A stretch of 64,000 nucleotides of DNA from Nitrospirales bacterium (GTDB lineage: Bacteria; Nitrospirota; Nitrospiria; Nitrospirales; UBA8639). A program made the position numbers and the translations under genes. The notes below the pieces were generated by a model that did not search any database, was not told the origin of the DNA, and saw nothing but the letters and a program-made list of their open reading frames with translations. The stretch's first letter is position 1, and every line of letters starts with the position of its first letter. The DNA lies in assembly GCA_022828225.1 (NCBI GenBank), contig JAJEJG010000005.1:62001-126000 (forward strand), in the 5' to 3' direction. This document shows positions 1-8,266 of this stretch, one piece after another.

Positions 1-296
1 TCACCCAGATTCAATCCCTTGTTGATCCCCGACACCAGCAAATGTATCGGGCGGTCAGAGAGAACCCGGCCCGTGGCCACGATGACGCAGTCCGACGGCG
101 TCCCGTTCACCGAGAAGACCTGCCGGCCGAGTTGCTTCAATCGGAGGGGTTTATGCAGGGTAATGGCCCGGCCCATGGCGTTTTGCGGGCGCTCGGGAGC
201 CACGACCCAGACGTTGCCGAGTTTCTTCAGGTGTTTCGCCAGAATGCGTATCCCGGAAGATTCGACGCCGTCATCATTGGTTACTAAGATGTTCAT
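1..296 (-). CDS. surE: 5'/3'-nucleotidase SurE, N-terminal part (cut by window edge)
   Basis: The ORF track misses this because it runs off the window edge. The reverse strand from an ATG at 296 reads MNILVTNDDGVES and continues open to base 1 (98 codons). The NDDG metal-binding motif near the N-terminus, the VVAPERPQNAMGRAIT segment, and later NGTPSDCV and LLVSGINKG are SurE hallmarks. SurE dephosphorylates nucleoside 5'/3'-monophosphates with a divalent metal and is a stress-survival enzyme. The remaining ~150 residues lie outside the window. It is separated from the oxidoreductase operon by a strong terminator, so it is probably transcribed separately. Confidence 0.93.
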   Translation of the reverse strand, partial: MNILVTNDDGVESSGIRILAKHLKKLGNVWVVAPERPQNAMGRAITLHKPLRLKQLGRQVFSVNGTPSDCVIVATGRVLSDRPIHLLVSGINKGLNLG

Positions 297-320
297 TCCG
301 GCTCATCATACGCAGTTGTC

Positions 321-361
321 AAAAAAAAGCCTACCTCAACGGAATTGAGGTAGGCTTTTTC
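321..361 (-). terminator. Rho-independent terminator of the ferredoxin oxidoreductase operon
   Basis: A 16-17 bp inverted repeat, AAGCCTACCTCAA facing TTGAGGTAGGCTT with a CGGAA loop, is flanked by an A-tract on the left and a T-tract on the right. It lies just after the stop codon of the alpha subunit gene and before surE. It works in the minus direction for the operon; the symmetry means it could also stop plus-strand transcripts. Confidence 0.88.
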
Positions 362-383
362 GGGAAACTCGCAATTGGCGCGT

Positions 384-1730
384 TCAGATATTTTGCATGA
401 AGTGCGCAACCGCTTCCTGATCCACGGCGCCCATGATGGCTGAAGATGGAACCGTCGCTGACTTTTTCCCCGTCAGCCCGCATTCAATCTCGTCAAAAAT
501 CATTTCCACCGGCATGGACATGCCGCCGTAGACGTGAGGACCTGCCACGATCTTGGCGTTCGAGTAGCCGTAAATGGCCGTCGCCACGTCTTTGGCCAAC
601 CACCCGACGTAATTGAATTCCGGCACCACGATCAGTTTCGCCTTGGCGCACAGTTTCCGCAATTCCCTGGTGGGGAACGGGCGAAGCGACTTCACCTTGA
701 TCAACCCCGCGTGAATGCCTTTGTCTTTGCACATCCGAATGGCCTCGCGTGACTGCGCCGCGGCGCTTCCGGACGCAATCAGCAGCACGTCGGCACCCTC
801 AACCTCTTGTGTCTCGATCAGGCCGTCCATGTACAGGTCAATGTATTTACGCGACCGTTCCACAGCCGCCCAGACTTCTTGTTGCCACACGGCGTGGATA
901 TTGTAGGCCATGAAATTCGATTTTTGGACCGGCGCGTCCCTGGACAACCGGGCCGGAGGATTTTCCGCATCCAGGACCGGAACCGCACCTCTCCAGGAAT
1001 CGCGTGACGGTAACTTGAGACCTCGGTCCTGCATGGCGCAGTAGCCCCGGGCATGGGTTACGAAAAAGCCGTCGCAGCACACCCCGACCGGCAACGTCAC
1101 GTCGTTCTTTTCACTGATGATGAAGCCCTTCATAATATAGTCGAACAAATCCTGCTGGTTCTCGGCGTGAAAGACGATCATGCCGCAGTTCAACAAGTAC
1201 GCGACTTCGATATTGTCCGGCTGAATGGCCAATGGGGCGTTAACCACCCGGCAAGTAAACATGGCCACGGCGGGAAGGCGGTGGCCCGGCCAGGAGGCGA
1301 TGGGTTCAAGCCCTCGCAACGTACCCGGTCCGGCCGTGGCAGTGAAGCACCGCACACCGGCGCGGGAGCCCCCGGCAATCGCCGACATGACGCCGTATTC
1401 CTCTTCACCCCGATAATATTCTTTGACGTACCCTTCTCCGTACAACACCCCGATCAACTGCATGGTTTCACTTTGAGGGGTAATCGGATAGGCGATGGAA
1501 AGATCGACGTTGGACCGGCGGACGGCTTCCTTGGCGGCCTCGCTCCCCGTAATGAATTCCCGCTCACGCGGCGCTTCGGAAAACATATATTCCGGGGAAA
1601 CCTCCTGTTGCCGTTTGGCCTCCTCATGCGGATCTTTTCTCCCTCCTTGACTGGAAGGTGCCGGAGCGGCACTCGTAATCGGGTCGCCTTGCGGGTTGGT
1701 TTTGACTTCCGTTTCCAATGCTTCACTCAT
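384..1730 (-). CDS. porA: Pyruvate/2-oxoglutarate:ferredoxin oxidoreductase, alpha subunit
   Basis: A 448-residue protein from the ATG at 1730; the track start at 1793 is rejected because AGAGGGGGAAG lies just before 1730. After a ~55-residue charged, low-complexity N-terminal extension, the core starts with FITGSEAAKEAV and contains AYPITPQSETM, EEYGVMSAIAGGSRAGVRCFTATAGPG and later a transketolase-C-like domain (ADVLLIASGSAAAQSREA). These are typical of the alpha subunit of thiamine-diphosphate ferredoxin oxidoreductases. The enzyme makes or decarboxylates 2-oxoacids with ferredoxin and is central to the reductive TCA cycle. It is the last gene of a five-gene minus-strand operon. Whether the substrate is pyruvate or 2-oxoglutarate cannot be told from sequence. 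Confidence 0.9.
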   Translation of the reverse strand: MSEALETEVKTNPQGDPITSAAPAPSSQGGRKDPHEEAKRQQEVSPEYMFSEAPREREFITGSEAAKEAVRRSNVDLSIAYPITPQSETMQLIGVLYGEGYVKEYYRGEEEYGVMSAIAGGSRAGVRCFTATAGPGTLRGLEPIASWPGHRLPAVAMFTCRVVNAPLAIQPDNIEVAYLLNCGMIVFHAENQQDLFDYIMKGFIISEKNDVTLPVGVCCDGFFVTHARGYCAMQDRGLKLPSRDSWRGAVPVLDAENPPARLSRDAPVQKSNFMAYNIHAVWQQEVWAAVERSRKYIDLYMDGLIETQEVEGADVLLIASGSAAAQSREAIRMCKDKGIHAGLIKVKSLRPFPTRELRKLCAKAKLIVVPEFNYVGWLAKDVATAIYGYSNAKIVAGPHVYGGMSMPVEMIFDEIECGLTGKKSATVPSSAIMGAVDQEAVAHFMQNI

Positions 1731-1801
1731 GGCTTCCCCCTCTAGGGTGGCGACAATCCCAGGCCGAACTTTCTGGGGTCGTGTGATCAACAATAATGGG
1801 C

Positions 1802-2557
1802 CTAGCCTTCACGCTGCATATCTTCGGCTTTATGCCCGAATGCCGCGGCACTTGCCGTCCCTTCCTCTCCCAACGGAATGTCCAAGGGGTTCGTATGCGT
1901 CTTGCCGTCATGCACCCGGGACTGCAAGCCCGTGAAACGGACGCTCTCGCCGCTATCCGGCAATGGAATCCCCAATTCCTCGCGAACGCGTTTGAATACC
2001 TGTGCCGCCTTACGAATCTTGGCGGCGTCGGAATCCCGCACCGTAAACATGGCGTCTTCGTGGCCCTGCTCGGCGCAAATCGCCGAGGTCCAGCAATTCG
2101 TGCCGGCTCGGATCATTTTCAGGGTCAGATTGGCGTAATGACAATGTACCCCGATGAAAATGCATGCTTCGATTTTATTGCCCCATATCGTCAGATTGGG
2201 ATGATTGGGGTTGATGACTTCCTCGGGTTCGATCTTCGGGTATTTCGGACGATAGTCCGGCATCGGGATGATGAGGACTTCCGGAATTTGGGCCGCAAGT
2301 TCCAGGACGGCCCGGGCCTTTTCGGCCGCGTGGTCGTTCCAATTCCATAACACCAGGGGACCGGGGAAAATCGTCGCATTTTTTCTCGTGAACATGGCCT
2401 TGGCCATTTCTTCCATCGCCTTTTCTTCCGGCACTTCATGACCGAACGTCAGACCATGTTCCGGCAAAGGTGGAAGAACACCCAATTCGGCCGCGGAGGG
2501 CGGATGAAATCCCGCCGGACCCGGTTCAACTATTCTTTCCAACTCTGTTGCTCCCAC
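1802..2557 (-). CDS. Fifth subunit of the oxidoreductase complex, CODH-beta-like family
   Basis: A 251-residue protein starting at GTG 2557 behind GGAGGATAGAG. It has no iron-sulfur CxxC pairs. The middle (IEACIFIGVHCHYANLTLKMIRAGTNCW) resembles what genome annotations call a carbon monoxide dehydrogenase beta-subunit family protein, which I recall from Nitrospira-type five-subunit oxidoreductase loci. It sits between the ferredoxin-like delta gene and the alpha gene, so it is very likely part of the complex. Its exact role is not established from the sequence; a structural or oxygen-protective role is only a guess. Confidence 0.75.
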   Translation of the reverse strand: MGATELERIVEPGPAGFHPPSAAELGVLPPLPEHGLTFGHEVPEEKAMEEMAKAMFTRKNATIFPGPLVLWNWNDHAAEKARAVLELAAQIPEVLIIPMPDYRPKYPKIEPEEVINPNHPNLTIWGNKIEACIFIGVHCHYANLTLKMIRAGTNCWTSAICAEQGHEDAMFTVRDSDAAKIRKAAQVFKRVREELGIPLPDSGESVRFTGLQSRVHDGKTHTNPLDIPLGEEGTASAAAFGHKAEDMQREG

Positions 2558-2624
2558 CTCTATCCTCCACTCTGGATTTATCCGGTTGAGACGAATGCCA
2601 TCCTTGCCGTTCGAACAACGTCCC

Positions 2625-2954
2625 TCAACCTTGCCCTCGAACGGGATTGGCTAAGACTGCCGAACTCGTTTTTTCACCATAGGTGACGTTTTCCGTCAGG
2701 GCCGTGTCACCGATTTGATCAATCATTTCCATTTTAATGGCATTATGCTTGGCCATATTGTCGCACACCCAGACACACTGAGCGCATCCCTTACACCGGT
2801 CCACGGCGACGTAGGCGGCTCCATATTTGAACCCCTTATCCTGGCCGGCCTCGTTGTCGTACAGAATGGTATTGGCCTCAGGACAATATTGCGTGCACAA
2901 CTTGCAACTCGTAGCAGCACATATTTCCGTTTCGATATTCGCAACTAAATACAT
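2625..2954 (-). CDS. porD: Ferredoxin oxidoreductase delta subunit (2x[4Fe-4S])
   Basis: A 109-residue ferredoxin-like protein. Two cysteine clusters are visible: CAATSCKLCTQYCPEA near the N-terminus and CKGCAQCVWVCDN in the middle, each fitting a [4Fe-4S] ligand set of four, the first with an atypical spacing at its first cysteine. It carries electrons from the catalytic subunits to external ferredoxin. The start at 2954 is supported by GAGGGGCCTGT directly upstream. It lies 26 bp after the gamma subunit gene in the same operon. Confidence 0.9.
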   Translation of the reverse strand: MYLVANIETEICAATSCKLCTQYCPEANTILYDNEAGQDKGFKYGAAYVAVDRCKGCAQCVWVCDNMAKHNAIKMEMIDQIGDTALTENVTYGEKTSSAVLANPVRGQG

Positions 2955-2980
2955 ACAGGCCCCTCTCGTCGGTTAAAACA

Positions 2981-3682
2981 TTACGCCACGGCCGGCGCGG
3001 TGGATGCTTTCGCTTGAGCCCAATTGTTTTCGACCGCAAACTCCCACGCCGCTTGGACCACCGCCAGATTTTTCTCGATCAATTCCTGTTTTTTCTTGAA
3101 CTTGCGCTCGACCACGCTGTCCAAAGCCGCAGTCCCACCGGACACCACGAAGCCTTTGCCCAAGAACCGGTCTTTCACCGCTTGCGCCAAGGCCTCCATG
3201 TTCGAGAGACCCGTAATGGCGCCGATGGCGCCCACCATGGCCATATTCGTGGCCAAGTCGATTCCGGCCACCTCAAGCGACAGTTTGGTGGCGGGCAGAT
3301 AGAACAGTTTGGCGTTTAATTCCTCCAGTTCACGTTCCTGGTCGGGCTCGAGTTTCATGGGCCCGTCATTGTTGATCAAGGCGACTCCGTCTTTTTTCAA
3401 CCCGAAATAAAACGGATTCGTGTAGCTTTTCCCATGGGTAATGACCTGGGGGTGAAAGATCATGATAATGTGGGGAAACGTGATTTCGCCGATTTCATAA
3501 ATCGGCTCATCGGAGACTCTCACGTAACTCTCCACCGGGGCCATTCGCTTTTCGGACCCATAGAACGGCACGATGGTACTTTCGCCACCGGCATTGATCA
3601 CCCCCGTGCTGAAGATATGAGAAGCCGTCACGACCCCTTGGCCGCCGACTCCCGCCATACGAATGTTATAACGAATCGCCAT
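2981..3682 (-). CDS. porG: Ferredoxin oxidoreductase gamma subunit
   Basis: A 233-residue protein opening with YNIRMAGVGGQGVVTASHIF, the GxGGQG signature of the gamma subunit family, followed by SEKRMAPVESYVRVSD and KDGVALINNDG. The family supplies part of the CoA/2-oxoacid binding framework. GGAGGGCGCAG precedes the ATG at 3682. It is the second gene of the operon, 61 bp downstream of the beta gene. Confidence 0.92.
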   Translation of the reverse strand: MAIRYNIRMAGVGGQGVVTASHIFSTGVINAGGESTIVPFYGSEKRMAPVESYVRVSDEPIYEIGEITFPHIIMIFHPQVITHGKSYTNPFYFGLKKDGVALINNDGPMKLEPDQERELEELNAKLFYLPATKLSLEVAGIDLATNMAMVGAIGAITGLSNMEALAQAVKDRFLGKGFVVSGGTAALDSVVERKFKKKQELIEKNLAVVQAAWEFAVENNWAQAKASTAPAVA

Positions 3683-3743
3683 GATCTGCGCCCTCCTCTC
3701 TCGTCACGTACCCATCAATGCTTCTTCGCTCAATCGACCGCCC

Positions 3744-4634
3744 TTACTGCTTTTCCACGGCAGCGGCAGGCTTCGGCAGATATTCTTTGTACCCGTACAA
3801 CTGGGACAAATATTCTTTGGCTTCATCCGTAATATATTCCGTGAATTTGTAGCGGTCGGTTTCCACGGTTTTGGCGTCTTCCATCACCTTGTCCGTCGGG
3901 ATCGCGTATTCGATATTACAGGACGTGTAGGCTTGGATATAGCTGGGACCGATTTCCCTCGCGACCAACACGGCTTTCTTGATTACGCTTTCCACCCGTC
4001 GCGGGTTGTTGGGGACCACCGTCGCCACGTACGCACAACCGGAAACCTTGGCCATACCCAACATATCCATTTTCTCGAACTTCTTCCCGAGCGGCGCCAT
4101 TTTCAGCACCTGATTCCGGTTCGTCATGCCGCTTTCCTGGCCGCCGGTGTTTCCATAGACCTCATTGTCCAGCATGATAGTGGTAAATTTTTCTTTTCGG
4201 AACCACGAGTGCAGGGTTTGAGCGAACCCGATATCAGCCATGCCGCCGTCTCCGGCCATCACGACAACGTCTTTGGGCCTATCCCCAAACCGCAGACGAA
4301 GGCCGCGGGTCAAGCCGCTGGCCACACCGTTCTGGTCGCCGTAATTGCCGTACACGAATGGGATGGCGGCCTGCGAAATGGCCAACCGGCCGCAACCGGC
4401 CGTCCCGACCGTAATGGTATCTTCCGCATTCGGGAACGCCACCATGGCAAGCCGGATAAACAGAGTCATGGCACAGCCGGCACACATCGGGTGTTCTTCC
4501 AGAATCTCCTTGAAGGTTCCCACTTGGGATACCGAGACTTTTTTCCCGAACGGGCCATGCTCCACCATGTCCCGATATTCTTTCGGCATGAACTTTCCGA
4601 ATCCTGGTGTAAACTTGACATAATCGAGGCTCAT
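3744..4634 (-). CDS. porB: Ferredoxin oxidoreductase beta subunit (thiamine-diphosphate binding)
   Basis: A 296-residue protein and the first gene of the operon. The thiamine diphosphate/Mg motif is seen as VVMAGDGGMADIGFAQTLH followed by TIMLDNEVYGNTGGQ, and CAGCAMTLFIRLA near the N-terminus is the conserved cysteine region of beta subunits. The ATG at 4634 follows AAGGGGGATCCGCA, a strong ribosome site. The operon order is beta, gamma, delta, CODH-beta-like, alpha, all on the minus strand with gaps of 26-71 bp (about 60-70 bp except gamma-delta). Confidence 0.93.
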   Translation of the reverse strand: MSLDYVKFTPGFGKFMPKEYRDMVEHGPFGKKVSVSQVGTFKEILEEHPMCAGCAMTLFIRLAMVAFPNAEDTITVGTAGCGRLAISQAAIPFVYGNYGDQNGVASGLTRGLRLRFGDRPKDVVVMAGDGGMADIGFAQTLHSWFRKEKFTTIMLDNEVYGNTGGQESGMTNRNQVLKMAPLGKKFEKMDMLGMAKVSGCAYVATVVPNNPRRVESVIKKAVLVAREIGPSYIQAYTSCNIEYAIPTDKVMEDAKTVETDRYKFTEYITDEAKEYLSQLYGYKEYLPKPAAAVEKQ

Positions 4635-5089
4635 TGCGGATCCCCCTTATATTGAGACGTTTTTATTACGTTAGCCACTCAGCCTATGAGCAGTGTGCAA
4701 CTTATACGTACTCTCTGCTCCTTTGATCGAAGCGTTGCGTGTCTATTTCAGTAACCTTAGCGTAGATGAAGTCTCCTAGTAAAGACCTCTCATATTCCAA
4801 CCCAGGGCCTCCTCTCCTGATTTCTTTGGAAAAACAGGCAGCCCTGACGCCTTGACAAGACACGCCAAAGTCACCTTGAGCTAAAATCCACGCATCTATC
4901 CTAAAACCGAACCACCGAGAAGGCAACATAAAAGAAGACCCACCTCTTTAAAAAGAAGCCCTATGCGGGAATTTTGAGGCTAGGCCTTTGGCCCCATGGT
5001 CCGGTTTCAACACCACGCGGGAACAACGCGTCCGGTTGGATCTCTTGTGAGGAAGCTGACACGCAGAGACGGATCAGCGCATGAGTGCA
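4635..5089. other. Intergenic region, 455 bp, no supported gene
   Basis: This gap lies between two minus-strand genes. The track shows a 75-residue minus ORF (4702-4929) without recognisable motifs and without a clear ribosome site, so I do not call it. The promoter of the oxidoreductase operon should lie in the left half, but no convincing -35/-10 pair stands out. Confidence 0.5.
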
Positions 5090-6127
5090 CTAATCCAAAA
5101 TATACTGGAGTGGATCGACAACTTTGTCGTTGACGGCCACTTGGTAATGAAGATGGGGTCCGGTCGAAAACCGCCCCGTACTCCCGACCCGGCCCAACAG
5201 ATCGCCTCTTTTCACCTCTTGGCCGTACCGGACGAGAATTTTGGCCAGATGGCCGTAAGTCGTTTCAATTCCATGACGATGATTGATTCGAACATAATTT
5301 CCCATCCTGGAATCATAGGATGTCACAACCACTTTGCCCTTGGCAGGGGCACGGACGTCTTCCCCTTTCGGAGCAACAATGTCCACGCCTGCATGGAACG
5401 CCTTCTTTCCGGTAAACGGCGAAATTCGCGGCCCAAACTTTGATGAGACGGGTCCCTTGACGGGCCAGATGGACGGCGTTGCGGCCCACAGGCCAACCCG
5501 TTCTCCCGCTGCTTTTTCCAACCGGGCCAATACGCGAAGTTGCCGGACCGTCTGCTGATCAAGCCAGGACAGCCCGTTCTGGATATCAGTCGCCATCATG
5601 ATCCCGGCATCGTCTGCATTCTCGCCCACGCCCATCTCCGCGATATAGTCGAAATTCAGAATGCCGGCTCTACCATCCAGGGCAACCTCATACGGAACCT
5701 CTTCGCCGCCCTGTCCATTGACGACAGCGGTGTCCCCTTGCTCGGGTTCCAGCCCGAACATGACTTGCAACTTCTCGTTTATGGATTGGATGGTCAGGAC
5801 ACGCTGCCGCATTTTATCGACGGCTTCAGAAAACTCGACCACTTGTCCTTTGGACTGGCTGAGTTCCTTCTTCAATCCCTCGAGTTCGGCAACCTGGTCT
5901 GTAACTTGGCCCGTCTGCACTACGTAATGCGCAAGCACCCCCACCTGCACGACCGATAAGACCGCGGCCGCGAGCAGCACTCGTTTAAAGGTTCTCTTGC
6001 GCAAAGAAATCCTGAAAGGCTCCCGGGTCATGCCCCGAAAAAGCATAATCGTCCATCTGTCATCAGAGGGGTTCACGGGATCAGTTCGGATCTTCAGATG
6101 AGCCTGAATGACCTGGGTGAAATGCAC
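5090..6127 (-). CDS. Membrane-anchored M23 (LytM-like) peptidase
   Basis: A 345-residue protein. After ~45 cytoplasmic residues there is one membrane segment (VLLAAAVLSVVQVGVLAHYVV), then a coiled-coil stretch (residues ~75-120, QVAELEGLKKELSQ), and a C-terminal M23 domain. Zinc ligands are visible in FHAGVDIVAP and GPHLHYQV, with TYGHL between them, so the peptidase should be active. Such proteins cut peptidoglycan cross-links in the periplasm, often in cell division or morphogenesis. The start is uncertain: 6127 is GTG without a clear ribosome site and an ATG at 6046 is the alternative, but the segment RWTIMLFRG resembles the usual N-terminus of this family, favouring the longer form. Confidence 0.88.
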   Translation of the reverse strand: MHFTQVIQAHLKIRTDPVNPSDDRWTIMLFRGMTREPFRISLRKRTFKRVLLAAAVLSVVQVGVLAHYVVQTGQVTDQVAELEGLKKELSQSKGQVVEFSEAVDKMRQRVLTIQSINEKLQVMFGLEPEQGDTAVVNGQGGEEVPYEVALDGRAGILNFDYIAEMGVGENADDAGIMMATDIQNGLSWLDQQTVRQLRVLARLEKAAGERVGLWAATPSIWPVKGPVSSKFGPRISPFTGKKAFHAGVDIVAPKGEDVRAPAKGKVVVTSYDSRMGNYVRINHRHGIETTYGHLAKILVRYGQEVKRGDLLGRVGSTGRFSTGPHLHYQVAVNDKVVDPLQYILD

Positions 6128-6271
6128 AGGTGAATGTGGGCGCTGGAAATCCTACTTTAAGGAACAAAATGACGCTTGGTCAATTAGGGGGAATACGGTA
6201 GGGACAATACGGTTCTTGGTAAATGTCAGGCCTCTGATCCTCGGCGGAAATGACCGAGGGCGGCCGGCAAG

Positions 6272-6607
6272 CTAACCAGGCTGGGAAGTCATGGCTTTGA
6301 CCCATGCCAAATATTCGCTTGCCCCCTTTGCTACCGATAAGGCGATAACTTCAGGCACCTCGTAGCTGTGGAGCGCTTTCACTTCGGATTCCAGGGCATC
6401 ATAGGCGTCGGTATGGGATTTCATAACCAGCAGCCATTCACGTTCTTCGCAGACTGTGCCTTCCCATTCAAAAATGGACGTCACATTTGGCATGACCGTG
6501 ACACACGCCGCCAGTTTTTTTTGCACGACCGAACGCCCGATCAGGAGTGCTTCTTCCTGGCTCGAGGCCGTTACCAGTACAACCAGTGCTCCCTGATCGA
6601 CACCCAC
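6272..6607 (-). CDS. cutA: Divalent-cation tolerance protein CutA
   Basis: A 111-residue protein matching the CutA family in length and signature: VVLVTASSQEEALLIGRSVVQKKLAACV, then FEWEG...EREWLLVMKSH and LHSYEVPEVIAL. CutA proteins are PII-like trimers linked to copper and other metal tolerance. It is on the minus strand downstream of a lipoprotein gene (31 bp gap) and may be co-transcribed with it. Confidence 0.95.
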   Translation of the reverse strand: MGVDQGALVVLVTASSQEEALLIGRSVVQKKLAACVTVMPNVTSIFEWEGTVCEEREWLLVMKSHTDAYDALESEVKALHSYEVPEVIALSVAKGASEYLAWVKAMTSQPG

Positions 6608-6638
6608 CTGACTGGCCCTCTCGAAACCACTAGCCGAC

Positions 6639-7382
6639 TCAGGGTTTGAGACGCGAAGGAGCTTTTTCTACCAAATCTTCAATGGCGAGCCGCAGCCCTT
6701 CCTGCAGGCCTCTCGGGTAATTCGTGACGGAATCCTCCAAGCCACGATAGATGCTTTCCGTTTCCTTGGCCTCGAATTCCATGGCAAAGCCCCACAACGC
6801 CTTGTCCGGCTCCCCCACCCGGGTTATTTGCGCGAACATTTCCACCTCGGTCTCGGTGGTGCCCAACGGCAGCCCGGCAAACCACAATGCTGTCCCGGCG
6901 GGACCTAACAGATACGTGGAAATATTCCGCTCCCACCGCGTCGAATAGAGTCGTCCCTGCAAAACAAAATCGCTGGGAGGCACGGGTTGATCCTTGTCGA
7001 CAAACGTCACGGAAGTAAAAATATTCGTCTTTCTAATTTCCTCGGCCAAAGCGCGCGCAAAATCGCGTGACGGAGAAAACGACACTACGTCCGTGGGTGC
7101 GGGATTCGAAACCTCCTCAGGTCGATCATAGGTCGCGGAGGCATGGGTCGTGAAGGGAATCACGGCGGCCCAATATTGCTCACGCACCTCCGTGCCCCGC
7201 TTATCATCAAGCGGCACAACCACCAGACTACCGTCAACTTTCTGGGCAGCCGACACGCCCAGATACGCCTTCTCCGGAGGAGGCGGATAATTCCAATCCC
7301 GTGAGCCCAAGCAGCCCGTTATCGTCAATGATACAACCAGAAGAACACCACACGCCTTATGCACGACAGACAGGCGACGCAT
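6639..7382 (-). CDS. Predicted lipoprotein of unknown function
   Basis: The track start at 7469 is too far upstream. The ATG at 7382 follows AAAGGAGGCAAGAT and gives a lipoprotein signal, MRRLSVVHKACGVLLVVSLTITGC, with the lipobox ITGC. The mature part (~225 residues) contains SFSPSRDFARALAEEIRKTNIF and ERNISTYLLGPAGTALWFAGLPLG, a pattern seen in uncharacterised exported lipoproteins; it ends with VEKAPSRLKP. No enzyme motif is recognised. Confidence 0.82.
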   Translation of the reverse strand: MRRLSVVHKACGVLLVVSLTITGCLGSRDWNYPPPPEKAYLGVSAAQKVDGSLVVVPLDDKRGTEVREQYWAAVIPFTTHASATYDRPEEVSNPAPTDVVSFSPSRDFARALAEEIRKTNIFTSVTFVDKDQPVPPSDFVLQGRLYSTRWERNISTYLLGPAGTALWFAGLPLGTTETEVEMFAQITRVGEPDKALWGFAMEFEAKETESIYRGLEDSVTNYPRGLQEGLRLAIEDLVEKAPSRLKP

Positions 7383-7499
7383 ATCTTGCCTCCTTTGGCA
7401 GGCAACAGTTTCCAACCGTTGCAATGATGGGTAATGCATGTACAACCACAACTTCGCCTTTGGCCGCAACCGTCAGGTTGAACGGTGGACGGTGCGCCA

Positions 7500-8120
7500 T
7501 CAGCGACTGAACCCTCCGGCACTCGCAAAACGGTCCATCAGCTCAGAATATGAGCGGGTCACCGGGAATTGAGGATATTCGGAACAGATCGAATCCGGTG
7601 GGCGGAAGAAAAACCCGGCATCGGCTTCCTGCAGCATCGACAGATCATTATAGGAATCTCCCGCCGCCAACACGTGAAAGTTCAAACTCTTGACCGCGGC
7701 CACCGCGTGCCGTTTCTGGTCTTGTTGCCGGAGCGAATAATTCCGAATATAGCCTTTATCGTCAATTTCCAGGGTGTGACAAAAGATGGAAGGATAGTGC
7801 AACTGTTTCATCAGGGGACTGACCAGATCATAATAACTGTCCGATAAGATAATGACCTGACAACGCTCTCGCAACCACGTCAAGAATTCCACGGCCCCGT
7901 CCAGAGGTTTCAGTCCCGCCACCACCTCCGTGATGTCCGACAGCTTGAGATCAAATTTAGCCAGAACGTCCAAGCGCAGCTTCATGAGTTCGTCATAGTC
8001 GGGAATGTCCCGGGTGGTGACGTTCAAGTCGGCAATCCCCGTTTTCTCGGCCAACGCCAGCCAGATCTCCGGAGTTAAGACCCCTTCCATATCCAAACAC
8101 GTCACCACGGGTGATTTCAT
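7500..8120 (-). CDS. thrH: HAD phosphatase, ThrH-like (phosphoserine/homoserine phosphotransferase)
   Basis: A 206-residue HAD-superfamily enzyme. Motif I is CLDMEGVLTPEIW, where the nucleophile Asp is followed by MEG as in ThrH rather than DxDGT. Motif II is IILSDSYYD and the last motif is AAGDSYNDLSML. ThrH in Pseudomonas acts on phosphoserine and transfers phosphate to homoserine. The ATG at 8120 is chosen over 8141 because GAGGGGCGT lies directly upstream. Confidence 0.9.
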   Translation of the reverse strand: MKSPVVTCLDMEGVLTPEIWLALAEKTGIADLNVTTRDIPDYDELMKLRLDVLAKFDLKLSDITEVVAGLKPLDGAVEFLTWLRERCQVIILSDSYYDLVSPLMKQLHYPSIFCHTLEIDDKGYIRNYSLRQQDQKRHAVAAVKSLNFHVLAAGDSYNDLSMLQEADAGFFFRPPDSICSEYPQFPVTRSYSELMDRFASAGGFSR

Positions 8121-8266
8121 ACGCCCCTCAACAACATGCAAGTTTCAGATGAAAGTAAAAGGACAACACGGCAAGATTGGCAGTAAGGTGTTTATTGTAT
8201 AAAAATCAGAGCGAGACTACAAACCTTTTGTCCAGGATGCGGCTCCCGAAACCTTGCGCCCACCCC

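Noticed and set aside
3681-4655. 324-residue plus-strand ORF opposite the beta subunit
   Set aside because: Shadow of porB; His/Arg-rich composition without motifs.
4702-4929. 75-residue minus ORF in the gap before the oxidoreductase operon
   Set aside because: No motif or clear ribosome site.
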